In this document: piece by piece, positions 35,021 to 47,027 of the stretch
Layout of the letters: each line of letters opens with the position of its first letter
Numbering within the stretch: the first letter of the stretch is position 1
From: Eupeodes corollae
Taxonomy: Eukaryota > Arthropoda > Insecta > Diptera > Syrphidae
Reading direction: 5' to 3'
Assembly: GCF_945859685.1 (NCBI RefSeq)
Contig: NC_079149.1
Coordinates: 54,888,991-54,952,990 of the forward strand
Length of the DNA stretch: 64,000 bases
Translations under genes and position numbers: made by a program
The notes under the pieces: generated by a model
Database searches by the model: none
Seen by the model: only the letters and a program-made list of their open reading frames with translations
What the model was told of the DNA's origin: nothing

Positions 35021-35575
35021 GTTTATTTATTTATTTATTTAATCAAATAATTTATAAATAAATTTACAAATTATTTTTTAATAAGGCATCAGGGCAACAA
35101 GACAAGATAAGTAAACACTTAAATTTAATTTCGGGGAAACTTTAGCTCAGTGATTGTTAAAAGTAATGACTTTAAAGTCAACATTTGTAGTTAAAAGCAG
35201 AAATATTTACATTAGATTTCATTAAATTTATTGTAATTTATTGTGAATATCTAAAGCAATTTTTCCAATTAACTTCAAGTTCCATTTTAAGCTCCTGGAA
35301 ACAGATTTGGCGAGTCAATTGATAGAAATTTGACGAATCAATAACAAGTGGAAGTTTGGTAGCATTTCTGGCTGCATCATCCGCCATTTCACTGCCTTTG
35401 AAACCTGAAACCTGGTACCCATGCTAGACCGAAGAGGTTTGAGAATACTGTTCCCACTTGACTACGGCAAAAGATGAGTTATCATCTTTGTGTGAACCAT
35501 CTCTATAAAAGATGTGATCAGGGTTGACATTTTCGATCATCTCTCTTGGTGAAGAGTTTGGACGTCCTGGATGGT
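35021..35575 (-). mobile_element. 3' end of a LINE with RNase H domain (I/LOA/R1-type)
   Basis: The minus strand carries an almost uninterrupted frame from about 35575 to 35250. HPGRPNSSPREMIENVNPDH leads into IFYRDGSHKDDNSSFAVV, the start of an RNase H domain with the first catalytic aspartate in RDGS (TDGS in active proteins). After a deleted middle it resumes at GYQVSGFKGSEMADDAARNA, the WVPSH.GI.GNE.AD..A motif that holds the last catalytic aspartate. The 3' untranslated part ends in a TAAA repeat at 35022-35045, typical of these LINEs. TTAAAAA lies on each side (35014-35020 and 35576-35582) as a possible target duplication. The copy is 5' truncated. Confidence 0.75.
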
Positions 35576-38300
35576 TAAAAAAAAACAAATTGAATTACAT
35601 AACACAAACATTAAAACTGAAACTTAATTTGTTTGTTTAATAACACCGAGTGCTCTAATTTAAATTCTTTTTTATTTTTCACTTTTTCGCTAACAAAAAA
35701 CAAAAATCAATGAGTCTAATTAAAATTTCTAATAAAAAAAACTTAAGAAAATAATCTACATAATCAATGCTGTGCATGTATATATCTTTATAAGAAAATA
35801 AGGCTGCCATCAATCAATCGATAAAATTAAAACCCCCCAAAAATGCTAATGAAAACTGAAAAATAAAATTAACAGATACTTTTACCTTGGAAAGCAGCAA
35901 CATTTCCAAAACTCAATTAGAGTTTATATACGTATATAGAGTGTGTGAAAAAACCCACATGATGTGTGTATCAAAACGAAATACGAAAAAAAAAAATGTT
36001 CCACATACGCCATACGCCATTTCATAGATACCCTCATGTGTATATCCAATATGGCGAGGTACATAAATGTTAACAGATTCGAAAATCATGTGTGTCGCCT
36101 TGAAAAATTCGTTAATTTTGCAAAACAAATTATTTAAAACTTCTTATCCAATTGCCTCAGCATGTTCATACCTCACACTTATTTCTATTTTGTTTTAATA
36201 ATTTATTATCAGTCAGTTATCGTCGAAAGGCTATAACTATTTTTGATTCAGATAAAAGAATACAATCGGGTTTCCAATTGAAAATATCTATATAGCTTTT
36301 ATAAATAGATCTTCTAATGAATATAAACAAAAAAAGTGTATGCTGTTGGAAAAGTAAATAAGTTTTTGTTTCTCATTTCTACTTTAATTAATTATTATTA
36401 TTATTATACTCAACGAGATATACATACGTGCATTTATAAAAGTGTATTCCATTTGTGTTTCAAGTGGAAATAAAATTAAAAAGAATTTTCCTTACGTAAT
36501 TTACTCTCCTCTGTACACATTCACTTGAAAGTTCTTCAGTTGATTATTCTTCTTTTGCTGCATTTGAAAATAGACGAGTTTCATAAATATTGTATCTGAT
36601 GTGTCTTGAATAAAATTTCTACTTGTTATATTTTTTTTACAAGTAGATACTATATGCAAATGAAAATTCAGTTTTAAATTGGACAGAGTATTTGTTTATA
36701 AAATGTGAGTTCCATCTTTGAGGTATAAGAAAAATAATCATGAAAAAATACATACGTATAGTGTATAGGTTTGAAATTGTATTTATCATACTATTTAACG
36801 ATAATTTGAGCTTGATGATGAACATTTAGAAAGAATAAAAAAATAATTTCTTTGAAACTGAATTATTAAATCCTTATATATCTCATTGTAGACGTCCTAA
36901 TCATCAAAAAAGAAAGCAACAAGATTAAAGACTTCATTGAATTTCAAAGGAAAATTGAATGTCTACTATGGCTTGTAAAAGGTCTGGTCAAATACAAGTT
37001 TCCTCTGCAATAAAATTAAATTAAAAATTAAATTTGCTTTTCTCGTATCACGACTTTATTAATACAAAGAAAAGTTCTTATTAATAACATTGGTGAGTGA
37101 ACAAGGTTATGTGGGCGGCAATCAAATAATAATTGCTTTAGTTCGAATTCTACATCAAATTCAATCTTATCGCTCCTAGAATTAATGGAAACAAAGTCTA
37201 CGCAGTCCGATATGCAGAAGGACACAAAATATAGGTTGATAGTCAAAATATTATGAATATCAATCACTACCACTAAGAGCACTGTCAGAAGAAGCTCAGG
37301 AATGCAACAAAAAAAAAAAACTACAAGAAATATCTATATGAGAATACATATGTATAAAGTTTCAAGGATTCAGCAGAATGAGGACTTATTTAACATGCAC
37401 GCAACCTCTTCGGATCCACTTATTTCTTCCTTAAGGCATGTGAGAAGCCAAAAAGATCTGAAAGAACGATACATTCAGGAAATGATGGTTTTTTTACACA
37501 TTTCCCCGGCTTAGATAATAGTTTTCCATAAATTTGCATTTGAATTAGTCCGACGATTGCATATCAAAATACCGCTACCTTTAACACCTTTGTTAAAACT
37601 TCTTATTTTAACACAAATTTCTGAAACAACTTTTTTTTTTAAAGTCACAATTTTTATAGCCTTGGAAATTTCTTTCAACCAAAAAAAGTCAAAACGGGCC
37701 ACTATGCTCCGCTTTTTGCGACACAATCTTTTATAATTCGAAAAAATCATATATTTTTCTTTTTCAGGCTATGTAATTTCATGGAGTAACTTTTTTTTTA
37801 AATGACATACCTAATGATTTTCTAAGTAGATAAACCATAACATCAATGTTCCGTTTATAACGTTCCGTATTTAACTTATAAATAAATTGGGTAGCGCAAC
37901 AGTCCATTGAGAACTAGGACGGTTCTTAACAGAAAAACACGATGTTAAAGCAATTCTTGATATTGTGACAAATTCATAGCCTTAAAGATATAACATAAAG
38001 TTTTCGGAATGTATTGAACAAGAATAAAAAAATAATGTTGAATAAAAAGGTGTCTAAACTTAGCTAAAACTGGAGTTTATATTCGGAATCAATTTGGGTT
38101 TGCATCAGTGTAAAGTTCAGTTTAAGCGATGGATCTTATTAATTTTTCTTTTTTTGCAGTATATTTAAGCTAGAATTTGTTTAATCAATTACTTTGGTAA
38201 AGGCATTTGCAATTGGTGAGTTCATTAGTTTCCTTGATACTATTTTGCATTCCGGAAAATTTAGTCATTATCAGTGCACCGTTAACCAAATTTGAAAAGT
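35576..38300. other. A+T-rich intron-like sequence, nothing recognised
   Basis: A good acceptor-like tract (TTTTTCTTTTTCAG at 37754-37767) precedes GCTATGTAAT, but no exon-like sequence follows. A second (TTTCTTTTTTTGCAG ending 38159) likewise has no exon. Confidence 0.4.
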
Positions 38301-38307
38301 AAACGAT

Positions 38308-38558
38308 ATGCAACAAACACCACCCAACTCAGTTTCTTCAGGTGGGCATAATCCACCACCTAAAAGACCGCATAAAGAGGTTTGTTCCAGCGTGCGTCGT
38401 TGACTCAAGAAACGTTAAGTACAGCACAGGAGGATACAGCCTTGAGGCATATGATGCATGATGTCGTCCATATGCTACTTGATGACAAATTGAAAGACAT
38501 GCTTACGGGAGCTGATATAGATGTAATTCAAGCTGAAGTTGAAAGCTATGCAGATTAG
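38308..38558 (+). pseudogene. Unidentified protein-like fragment, probably a mobile-element ORF1
   Basis: A + frame starts MQQTPPNSVSSGGHNPPPKR at 38308. After a frameshift near 38380 it continues LFQRASLTQETLSTAQEDTA, then MMHDVVHMLLDDKLKDMLTG, and ends ADIDVIQAEVESYAD at a TAG (38556-38558). The proline-rich start followed by an acidic, helix-forming C-terminal part reads like real protein and resembles in style the N-terminus of a LINE ORF1 or gag-like protein. I cannot match it to a named family. The nearby SINE inserted 17 bp after its stop. Confidence 0.4.
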
Positions 38559-38585
38559 TAATAGTTTATAGAACTAGTCGAGCAG

Positions 38586-38836
38586 TAGTAGCCGTGGCAT
38601 GATGATTAGTGCGTTGGACTGTCATGCAAGGGGTCTTGCGAGGAATTGACAATTCCTTCAAGAGTAATTCTTGTCATGAAAAAGTGCTTTCTCAAACTAG
38701 CCGTTCGGATTCGGCCTTAAATTGTAGGTCCCTTCCATTCCTGACAACAGTACTCGCACACAGGAATGGTTGCGAGTTGTAAGTCACTAGGCCCTGGTTC
38801 ACAACGGACTGTTGCGCCACCCAATTTATTTATTTA
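38586..38836 (+). mobile_element. tRNA-derived SINE with target-site duplication
   Basis: Flanked by an 11-bp direct repeat TAGTCGAGCAG (38575-38585 and 38837-38847), which shows insertion by target-primed reverse transcription. The body starts near TAGTAGCCGTGGCATGATGA. The B box region is deleted: AGGGGTCTT joins directly to GCGAGGAATTGAC. The 3' part is well kept through CCGTTCGGATTCGG, GAGTTGTAAGTCACTAGGCC and TGTTGCGCCACCC to an ATTT-repeat tail. Confidence 0.9.
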
Positions 38837-39039
38837 TAGTCGAGCAGGTGGATATTGACCTGTAAGCTTGCCTCATGGATAACAACTTTATAATGCCTAA
38901 TAGCTCGTTTGGATAAAGCCTTAAGAAAACAATACGTGGAACAAGTCATATTAGGTATACTATTTTCGACATACCGAATTTAAAAAAATATATAAATATT
39001 TGACATATATATTATTGATGATCAAAGTATTATTAAGAC

Positions 39040-39640
39040 AGTACGTCTCAAATATGATATCGCCAAGATGGATGCTAACACTATTTTGATTGCAACCACT
39101 ATGAGATTGGTGAACAAGATAAAGTCGAAAATATTGTTTGCAGCCTTATTTTTCGAAGAAAAATGGTTCAATGATGCCACAACTTTACAATCCGCACTGA
39201 CTTATTACTCTGTAGAGCATTGTCTTTTCTGTAATAACCTTCTAGCAATTTCGTTGGTAATATAGACATCGGGATGAAAATGCGGCTCTTCAGAAAAAAC
39301 TTTTTTCACCTGATACCGACCAATTTCAACTGATATGAGGCCCATAATGTAAAGTGATAGCGGCGTGTACCCTACGACGACGGTAGTAACTAAGATACAA
39401 CACTCAACTTTTGGACAGATACGATGGGTGTTTTATTTCGATAAAACCTTCTTTTCAAAATCACACAGTTTGGGCTACCTACCACTCACTTTGGAAATAA
39501 GTTTCAATATTTCTTAGCTGTTCAAGCGTAAGCGACTCATTTCGTCCTATTGGCTTTTCGTCAAGATTTCGAGCGGGAAATAGCTGTCAGTGTCAAAAAA
39601 CCTATGATGGTTTAAAAAGAAATCAACATTTTGTACTCAG
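39040..39640 (-). mobile_element. Mariner-type transposase relic
   Basis: On the minus strand a MSRLRLEQLRNIETYF segment near 39500-39545 could be the N-terminal helix-turn-helix start. EEPHFHPDVYITNEIARRLL (near 39210-39285) is a decayed DEAHFHL.GYVNKQN motif. Then comes IIEPFFFEK (near 39145-39170, from IIGPFFFE) and a final segment with SVSIHLGDII near 39045-39080. The first catalytic aspartate is replaced in the visible EEPHFH motif. No ends were found. Confidence 0.55.
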
Positions 39641-41475
39641 TCTTAAACTTGATCTTTTTACAATTATTTAGAATCTAAATTTTAGACGGTATACATTTTT
39701 GGAATGTCCCACAACCGAAGTTCTTAGCTTCTATACTAACATTTAAAATTGTTACCATTTCGTGTCGTGGCACAATGTAAAATTAGCGAGTATATTAGCA
39801 TAATAAATATACATAGTAAAATAATTTTTGGGATATTGAGACATTTTTATTTCCAGAGAAACACATTGTATGTAAATAGGTAAAATATATACAAATGTAT
39901 ATAAGCCTCAAGGAAATCAAAGATATAGAGCATCATCGCATTACTTCTTATATTTCAGAAAGCACATGTAATATGTGCTATAGAAAACTTCTTATGTCTC
40001 GGAGCTATAGATTCAGTAATTTTTTTTTGTATCGATAGGTACCCTGATTTTCATTGAAAAATATTACTTTGTATAATATGTCCATACATTAGAGTGTCTT
40101 TATTTTCAAAGCATATTTTACTATTTTTTTTTGGATACAAATTTGAATCTACCAAAAACTTTCCAAGCCATACATTTCGTCTGCAGGTCATAATTTTTAA
40201 AAAGAAATCATAAAATGCAAAAATATTTAAAGAAATATATAAAGTAGGGCGTAGGTTTGTCCCTTATAGGATATAAACAAGATTTTATAAACTGAGTCTA
40301 CATAAATACAAACAAAAAATCAAAAAAAAAAACACCCTACTGTGTATACATATGTATATATTTCGTTTGTTAGACTTTTTTTTAATATCATCTTAAGAAA
40401 AATCTTCAACTTAAAGAAGGATTTAAGGATGCAATTCTTTAAGAAAAAAAAAATACAAGTACAAGAGAAAAATTTCATTTATGTTCTACCTATGCTCGAG
40501 GTGAGGAAATCTTCATGGTCCATTGCATGCCATAGAAGAAATATATAACCAGATTTATCTTTGAAATATTTATTTAAATTTTTATTTCTACCTATACACA
40601 TAAATATACATATACATATATGCATATAAAATACATACACCGCCACCTTTATACAATGCTTTGCGGATAAAGACATCCTTCTGTTAAAAAAGAAAAAAAA
40701 AAGAAAAGATAAGGATTTGAAGTCTCTTTTGAGAATAACATGAGAATTGTTCTTTTAGTTTACTTTTGCGTAATACCTCTAGGGCATTTAACGTATAGGT
40801 TAGGTAGAAGTACCGATAAAGATATAGGTAAGGTATACGTACCGACGGTATACAGAAAACTTTAACTTTAAATGCATTTCAAATGTTATCTTTAACATTG
40901 AGGGATATTTAATCTATACAAAAATGGAAGATTTAAATGACATTGACGATTTTTAAAATAAATCGAAGAATAATTCGACGTTTTTTGGACAACCAAAATA
41001 GATACTAAAATTCTTAGCGATTTCGGAGTGCATGTCGTTAGTAGATCAGAGCTTAGAAATCTACGATTTTTTTTTAATACAAAATAGATCTTTAACTATT
41101 TGTGTTTGGAAATAAACAACTTATACTATTATTCCGAATATGTGTATTAAAAATATCAAACATATTGTATTGAAAAATCGATTTCAACAACAAAATTAAT
41201 AAAATGTTACGAGGTGACAAATAAAGTAAATTAGCCCTTCTGCCTTTTAACAACTTCTATCTAAGATTTTCGCTAGATGTTGTCTTTGATAATGGTAGAG
41301 CTGTTATAAAATTCTGTATAAGTGGTTCTTTAATCAAGATATTGATTTGGTGATGACTAATGGATTATTTCGACAGCCAGGAATTGTGTTTAGGATTATC
41401 ATCATGCATTAATGTCCTCTATAATCGAAATTTTTCGTCTGCACTGGGTTTTTATATGATTTTCTAAGACACTTT
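39641..41475. other. A+T-rich intron-like sequence, nothing recognised
   Basis: Short palindromic TATAC/GTATA motifs near 40818-40855. No family was recognised. Confidence 0.4.
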
Positions 41476-41479
41476 TGAA

Positions 41480-42095
41480 TTCCCTACTTACTTACTTGCT
41501 TGAGGCCCTGCGTGAACTAGGGTCTCAACCAACAAACTTCACAATCTAGCTCAGTCCCTAGCTAAATGTCTCAAGGTACGCACTTTAAGTTGAGTGAGGT
41601 CACTTGCTACATTGTGCGCGCCATCTGGTCTGGTTGGACTTTTATTTTTCTAACTAAGTCTATTACGCTGTACAGCTTGTTATTTCAATTTCCCCTCCGC
41701 TCACTTATACGGGACGGTAGATCACGCGAAGAACTGTTCTCTCGAAACGACTCAAGGTGCTTTCATCCGCTTTTGCCAAAGTCAATGCTCCTGACGAGGA
41801 TGATAAAGGTTTTAGATAGTGACACTTTCGTTCCTTGAGAATTAAGTTTTTACTATACTTAATTGCTTTCTTAGCCTAAAGAAAAAGCGCTTAGAAAAAT
41901 TGATTCTTCGTTTTATCTGAGTGCTAGTATTTTTTTTGCAGCCATACCGGAGCCTAGGTAGACAAAGTCTTTAGCTACATTAAAGTTTGGTCTGTCGATG
42001 GTGTCGTTTTGACTGCGATGTCGGTTATGTAGGTACTTTTTTGATGACAGCATGTGCCTTGTTTTGCCCTCAGTAAACCCAAAATTTTGTCCGCC
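41480..42095 (-). mobile_element. RTE-like LINE remnant, second copy of the 8-kb family
   Basis: Collinear with the element at 7.8-8.8 kb. Shared minus-strand readings include GQNKAHA.IKK (near 42040-42070), a LCLPRL segment (near 41945), LWQKRMKAP.VVSRENS (near 41740-41790, from MTK..E..L..FERK) and a C-terminal basic segment. Past that it contains a 3' extension to about 41480 not seen in the first copy. The RT core is absent. Confidence 0.65.
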
Positions 42096-42336
42096 TCTGC
42101 CTCATTACTTAGAACTTGAAACAACCAGGTTATAAGTTTCCTGGTTTAAAGTGTGTTGTTGTTCAAAAAAGTTCTGTAGAACAACTTTCAAAACTTGAAG
42201 TAGCTTTTCAAGATGTATGCATATAATACACAATAATTATCAAAATGAAAATTGCAGCTAAAAACAGCATTTACATTTTTTTCAAATTCTGCCACATGAT
42301 GTTCGAGACTGATCAAAAGTTAAACAATAGATACTA

Positions 42337-43234
42337 AAGGGTGATTTTTTAAAAGCTATAGGAAAATTTTTCAAAAAAACAAATTCAGAAAAATGCATGA
42401 AGTCTTTATTTAAAACAAAGTACGGTCCATATAATTTAATGTTTGAAGACTGTTTTATTTTATGACTGCGCTTCAAATGGTCCATCCGCTTAGTCCAATT
42501 TTGACATACTCTTTCCAATATTTCGGCCGGTATCTCACGAATAAATGCTGCAATGTTGTCTTCAATGAGTAAATTGAAGCGGGCTTGTCTGTAAAGACGT
42601 GATATTTAACATAGCCCCACAAAAATAGTCTAAAAGCGTTAAACTGCACGATCTAGGCGGCCTATTGACCGGTACCGAATGTGAAATAAAATGTTCACCG
42701 AACTCGCCTCTCAACAAGTCCATTGTTGCGTGTGCTGTGTGGCATCTAGCACTATTTTGTTGAAACCACATGTCATGCAAGTGAAGTTCTTGAATTTTGG
42801 GCAGGCAAAAAGTTGGATATCATTTTAATTGTAGCGCTCACCATTCACAGTTACGTTACTATTCGCATCATCTTTGAAGAAGTACGGTCCAATAATGCCA
42901 CCAGCCCATAAACCGCACCAAACTGACTTTTTCTGGATGCATTGGTAGCTCTTGCAATGCTTCTGGCTGATATTTACTCCAGAATCGGCAATTCTGCTTA
43001 TTTACGTACCCATTGAGCCAAAAATGAGCTTCGTCGATGAATACAATTAAATGGAAAAAGCGCGCGATTAACTTTCTTAACAGAGCACGCAATTTGATAA
43101 TAAAATTCAATAATTTGTAAGTCTTGTTCGTTTGTAGGACGATGAAGATGTTTGACAGTGAAACAAAACACGAAAAGTGCATCAGCGGTTTAAACCAATG
43201 TTGCCAAAAAGATAATAGCTAAAAAATCACCCTT
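42337..43234 (-). mobile_element. Mariner-type transposon, 898 bp, both ends present, internally deleted
   Basis: The ends are exact inverted copies: AAGGGTGATTTTTTA at 42337-42351 and its complement at 43220-43234. TA flanks both sides (42335-42336 and 43235-43236). The minus strand encodes IVFIDEAHFWLNGYVNKQ (about 43000-43055) with the first catalytic aspartate, PMHPEKV, MHDMWFQQNSARCHTAHAT (near 42730-42780), RGEFGEHFISHSVP, NRPPRSCSLTLLDYF, and MERVCQNWTKRMDHLKR (near 42470-42520). The second catalytic aspartate of FQQD is asparagine, and D of CDLTP is serine. The N-terminal DNA-binding domain is missing, so the element cannot make its own transposase. Confidence 0.95.
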
Positions 43235-43236
43235 TA

Positions 43237-44385
43237 TGTAACGTATTTATGTATGATTGTAAAATTTGCCTTCAGTTCAACAATATGTATCATGTATCAA
43301 AAAAAATAAATGTCTTCACTGAAATATTTGTTTTGTTTAAAGGCCAAATATATTCAGCAGCAGATTTAATTTTACATTTAAATGGAAAAAAATGATTGTT
43401 TACACTTGAACTTTTTCAAACCACCCCCACACGGGTTGTTTTTTTCTGTTTATATTTACCAAAGCTTTACTCAACAAACTCCAACCGTCTTGAGTTTTGT
43501 TTTGTATTTTTTTTATCAAAAAATAGGTTAAAAACAAATATGTTTTCTTATGAACATGTGGTCCAAATTATCATAAACATTAGATACAGTGATTTAAAAT
43601 ATTCCAAAAGCTCATTTTGTATCAAGTCGTATTGCTTCTTCCAAATTATGTTTAGCATTGAAATTTAGGGTATCTTTCAAAATATGTGCCATGTAAGAAA
43701 TTTAATGACTTTCAAAATATAAACGTTTCTTTTTTAAAAATATGCTAGGCTTACAACCATTTGTAACTTCATCTCTAATTGGAGGAAGGGTATACTTCGA
43801 AGGTTTAGTTTTTTCTTCAAAATAGAGTGTGTTATTCAAGAGCGTGTTTTTTGTGAAAGCACATAGACATACATATATGACGCCGCCGCCGTGTCTTCTA
43901 CTGCAGAATTAAAGAATTATGCTTAGGGTTATACCCTTTTTGGGGTACCAAAAATGTGTTGACATTTATAAATGAGCCCCGAAAAAACAGTGTCGAAATC
44001 AGGCAAATTCTAAAAATTACTGATATTGTTTTGCGGTACCTGTCCATGATTCAGAGTTTGTGTCTTCTAGTTTCAACAGTTTGCATGGATTCTTTGTGCA
44101 TTAGATTTTTGACTTCCTTTCACTCTTGAAGTCCTTAAAAGAAACATTTGATCTTGCACCCTTACATTTCATTGGCGATACTGGAAGAGGTAGCATAGGT
44201 GACAGGTGTTAAAGTCCTCATTTAAATCTGCTCAAATTAAGGTTTCAAAGCTTGATATTTCTTTGATGTTATTTACAAAAAGTCTGAATATCTAGAAGCT
44301 ACCAATAAACACAATAAATTCAAAAAAATAAAAACATTAATTTTCTAATTAAATACATTAATGAATAATGATAACCTTTAATAAA
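43237..44385. other. A+T-rich intron-like sequence, nothing recognised
   Basis: The stretch leads into the recursive splice site at 44410. No mobile-element remnant was recognised. Confidence 0.4.
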
Positions 44386-44416
44386 AGTTTTGTTTTTCTT
44401 TTTCTTACAGGTAAGT
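44386..44416 (+). promoter_or_regulatory. Recursive splice site (ratchet point), zero-length exon
   Basis: A pyrimidine-rich tract (44388-44406) is followed by TTACAG ending at 44410 and immediately by GTAAGT at 44411-44416. A perfect 3' splice site joined to a perfect 5' splice site is the signature of recursive splicing in long fly introns. The upstream intron segment is removed, regenerating a donor for the next step. The site has the same strand as the donor at 1956 and would divide the intron into a first segment of about 42.5 kb. Confidence 0.7.
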
Positions 44417-45600
44417 CGCTTGAAAGAGTGAAGTTCGTAGGAAATTAAAAAGCAAATTAATAAATTGGTAAATAAGTTCTTATTAAAGCAATTAAAATTC
44501 ATTATAACAAATGGTAACAAAATATCATCAACATGTTTTTGAACAAATTAACCTATAATAATTGTTGAAAATGGGCAATTCAAGAGCCATAAACAAAATT
44601 TTATCATAATTGTTCCAAACATGGAGAAAATTATGTTCTGTTAAGTTCTCCAAGCTTGTTTTGTATGGCATTATATACGAGGCGTAATTACACGAAGATT
44701 TCCAGTATAAGTAATTAATCAAGATTCATGTCGTTCTGCATTCATCCAGTTGCGTAAAGGTCACGTAAGTCCATTTAGCATTGAAAACTCCAATCATCAT
44801 TGTCGAATATAACCTACATCAAGAATGTCCAAACTACTACGAGTATGTACACACACATAACACATTCCTTATACACACATCATTTTCTCGCAGTGCTTTT
44901 ACACTTCACACTTACTCGACCTTGTGCAAATGAAAAGTCCTTTGGTGCGTGACAGAAAACCGACAGCAAATTTGTCAAGCAAGGACAATATACCCATTGT
45001 CAACACATTGCCTTCGTCGTGCGTCGTTGGTTGTTGGGCTTCATCGTCATCGATGTCCCCATTGTCGTCGTGCCTCGTCGTGGACGTCATTGCCATTGCC
45101 ATTCGAGGTTCCTTATTGGAGTTTTTTTTTTGGTGATGTTTATCTGGGACATACTGGTAAAAAGCAGAGGTGTAAATTTGAAATCTTGGGTTTTGCACAA
45201 TGGACTTAATAGGAAGCCACCACCATGTAAGAACGATAAGAAAAGATATGAAATGTTGACTTCATTTTAAAACGACATCAAGCTATTTAATAAGGAATAT
45301 CTAATATATTATGACCACCAGTCTAAATTTGCAATTTATATGAACAAATGCTAATGAGTACAGCTATATTCCGAAAACAGAAGTTTAAATGTTGGCTTAC
45401 AGTTCTTTCAAATATAAAAGTTGCAAATACAGATACTACTTAAAGCTTTTCCATTAAGAGATTTCTTTTTGGTTAACCTACATTTAGGTAACAGCTGTAC
45501 CTTTAAAGCTATCTTTTTTGACATTTTGCAAGTAAAAACTACTCCAATACTTAAAAATAATACGAATACACATACAAAACTTATTGGAAATTGTTAAAAC
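44417..45600. other. Intron-like sequence with a CGT/TCG-rich block
   Basis: The block at about 45010-45110 is rich in GTCGT and GCCATT repeats and is more G+C-rich than its surroundings. Three overlapping open frames there are explained by the triplet-like repetition, not by coding. Confidence 0.35.
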
Positions 45601-45624
45601 GGTGAACATTTTGTAGTCTGAGCT

Positions 45625-45785
45625 TCCAGCATGCAAGAAGAGTTTCCTGATCACCATGAGCCACTGATATCTTGTGATTTAACACTTATTGATATTCTTC
45701 TTTCAATCGATTGAAGACCTTAAAGATGAAATTCGTGAAGTTATATTGAAAAATTGGCTTTGGAAAATTTCATATAAAGGATACG
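45625..45785 (+). mobile_element. Mariner-type transposase C-terminal fragment
   Basis: The + strand reads EEFPDHHEPLISCDLTLIDI (45638-45697), from a segment like ..FPGR.IS...PRSCDLTPLDF. After a shift it reads FQSIEDLKDEIREVILKNW (45703-45760), matching TIEDLKDEIRRVI. The N-terminal two thirds are absent. Confidence 0.6.
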
Positions 45786-46265
45786 GTACTGCAGCAATAG
45801 CCGTGGTGATAATTTGGGTGCAATAATTGCCTTCCCTAAACAATGACAAAAAAAATGTCTTGTCTTCTCTTAAAAATACTCTTCTTTTGATTTTTAAAAT
45901 GTAACGTCATATTTAATAGGTTGTATTTTAAGCTGCTTTATGCTTTGACAACAACCATAAAATCATAAACCATCCATTCAAACAACAATCTTTCTGTCTT
46001 GCATTGTCATTTAAAGTTCTTAAATTTTTCAGAAAACAACCGATATATCCATGGACAGTGGAAAAAGATGTTTTGACGACATCCGAGAATTTCAAACGTC
46101 GTCGTGCGTCGCGTCGTTTGAAAGTATCATCAATTGTATTTGGAATACTTTTTCTACTAACAGACATGAAAATATTCTGATATCTAAAAATTGTCTGTAA
46201 GAAGCTTTTGGAATTTCCACAAGTGTCAAAAGTTTATATAAATAAAATCTAAAACTTTGTGTATT
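45786..46265. other. Unclassified sequence
   Basis: Holds a 79-codon minus frame (45928-46167) starting MSVSRKSIPNTIDDTF with an arginine-rich middle. It was not identified and may be chance. Confidence 0.3.
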
Positions 46266-46289
46266 TACAAACGCGCCATTGATAAGTAA

Positions 46290-47025
46290 AGTTTTCCACC
46301 GATTCTGCTGGGTGGCTCAGTTATTGCATTTGTAACGTCTGCTAGGAATCTAGGTATTATTTTTAACTAGACTTTAATCACCATGCAGCTACTACAATAG
46401 GCAAGCTATATATTGCTTTGCGTCTACTGTGGACATCCTAAAGGTTTCTTTCTGTCAGTAGTAAGATGTTGGTTGTAAGATCGCTTCTTTTACCTATTCT
46501 GCTGTATGGATGTGAAGTGACTTAAATACGAGGCGAAAACTTAATGTTATATACAACAATTTCGCCAGATACATTTTCAATATAATATTTCATATTATTC
46601 TAAACAAATAATGGGTCTGACTTTTGATAACCTTATACAATTGTTAACTCTAATTCAGCTGCACATTATTATACAGTCTCGTCAACCTGATTATTTGCAC
46701 AACGAATTAATTTTTTTAAATTAGCTAAGAACTGTTGTACTGATCCAACTAAGATTTGCCTGCCTGCAATCTGAACGTTCATTTTTTGTCCATGCCACTC
46801 AATTATGGAACTCGCTACCTATTACAATTATAAGAATAATTAACGCAAAAGCATAATTTAAAAAAAAAATATTGTAAACTATAAATTTAAAATTGTATTG
46901 TTTGTCCCTACAAAATTTGAAATTCTCGAATGTTCTAATATATTTTATAAAGCCTTCACAAATAATAAGATTGTAATTTTAATGTGAAATATGAATTAAA
47001 AAATATGAAATATGAAAAAAGTTGA
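46290..47025 (+). mobile_element. LINE C-terminal remnant (I/LOA-like)
   Basis: The + strand reads PILLGGSVIAFVTSARNLGI (46301-46360), the post-RT segment with the usual KNLG.IFD motif. LLLPILLYGCEV follows (46486-46521), matching the P.LLYG.E motif. The end is SERSFFVHATQLWNSLPITI (46767-46826), a typical LINE C-terminus. The 3' part ends in an ATGAAATATGAAAA-type tail near 47000-47022, directly against the mariner copy. It is 5' truncated and has frameshifts. Confidence 0.75.
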
Positions 47026-47027
47026 CA

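Noticed and set aside
37754..37790. Strong-looking 3' splice acceptor
   Set aside because: No donor or coding-like sequence follows within a plausible exon length. Such tracts are common in T-rich introns.
45010..45270. Three overlapping + frames
   Set aside because: They overlap each other in different frames across a CGT/TCG-rich block, which keeps several frames open by composition.
45793..45825. AGCCGTGGTGATAATTTGGGTG as a SINE head
   Set aside because: Only about 25 bases resemble the family, and nothing downstream supports it.
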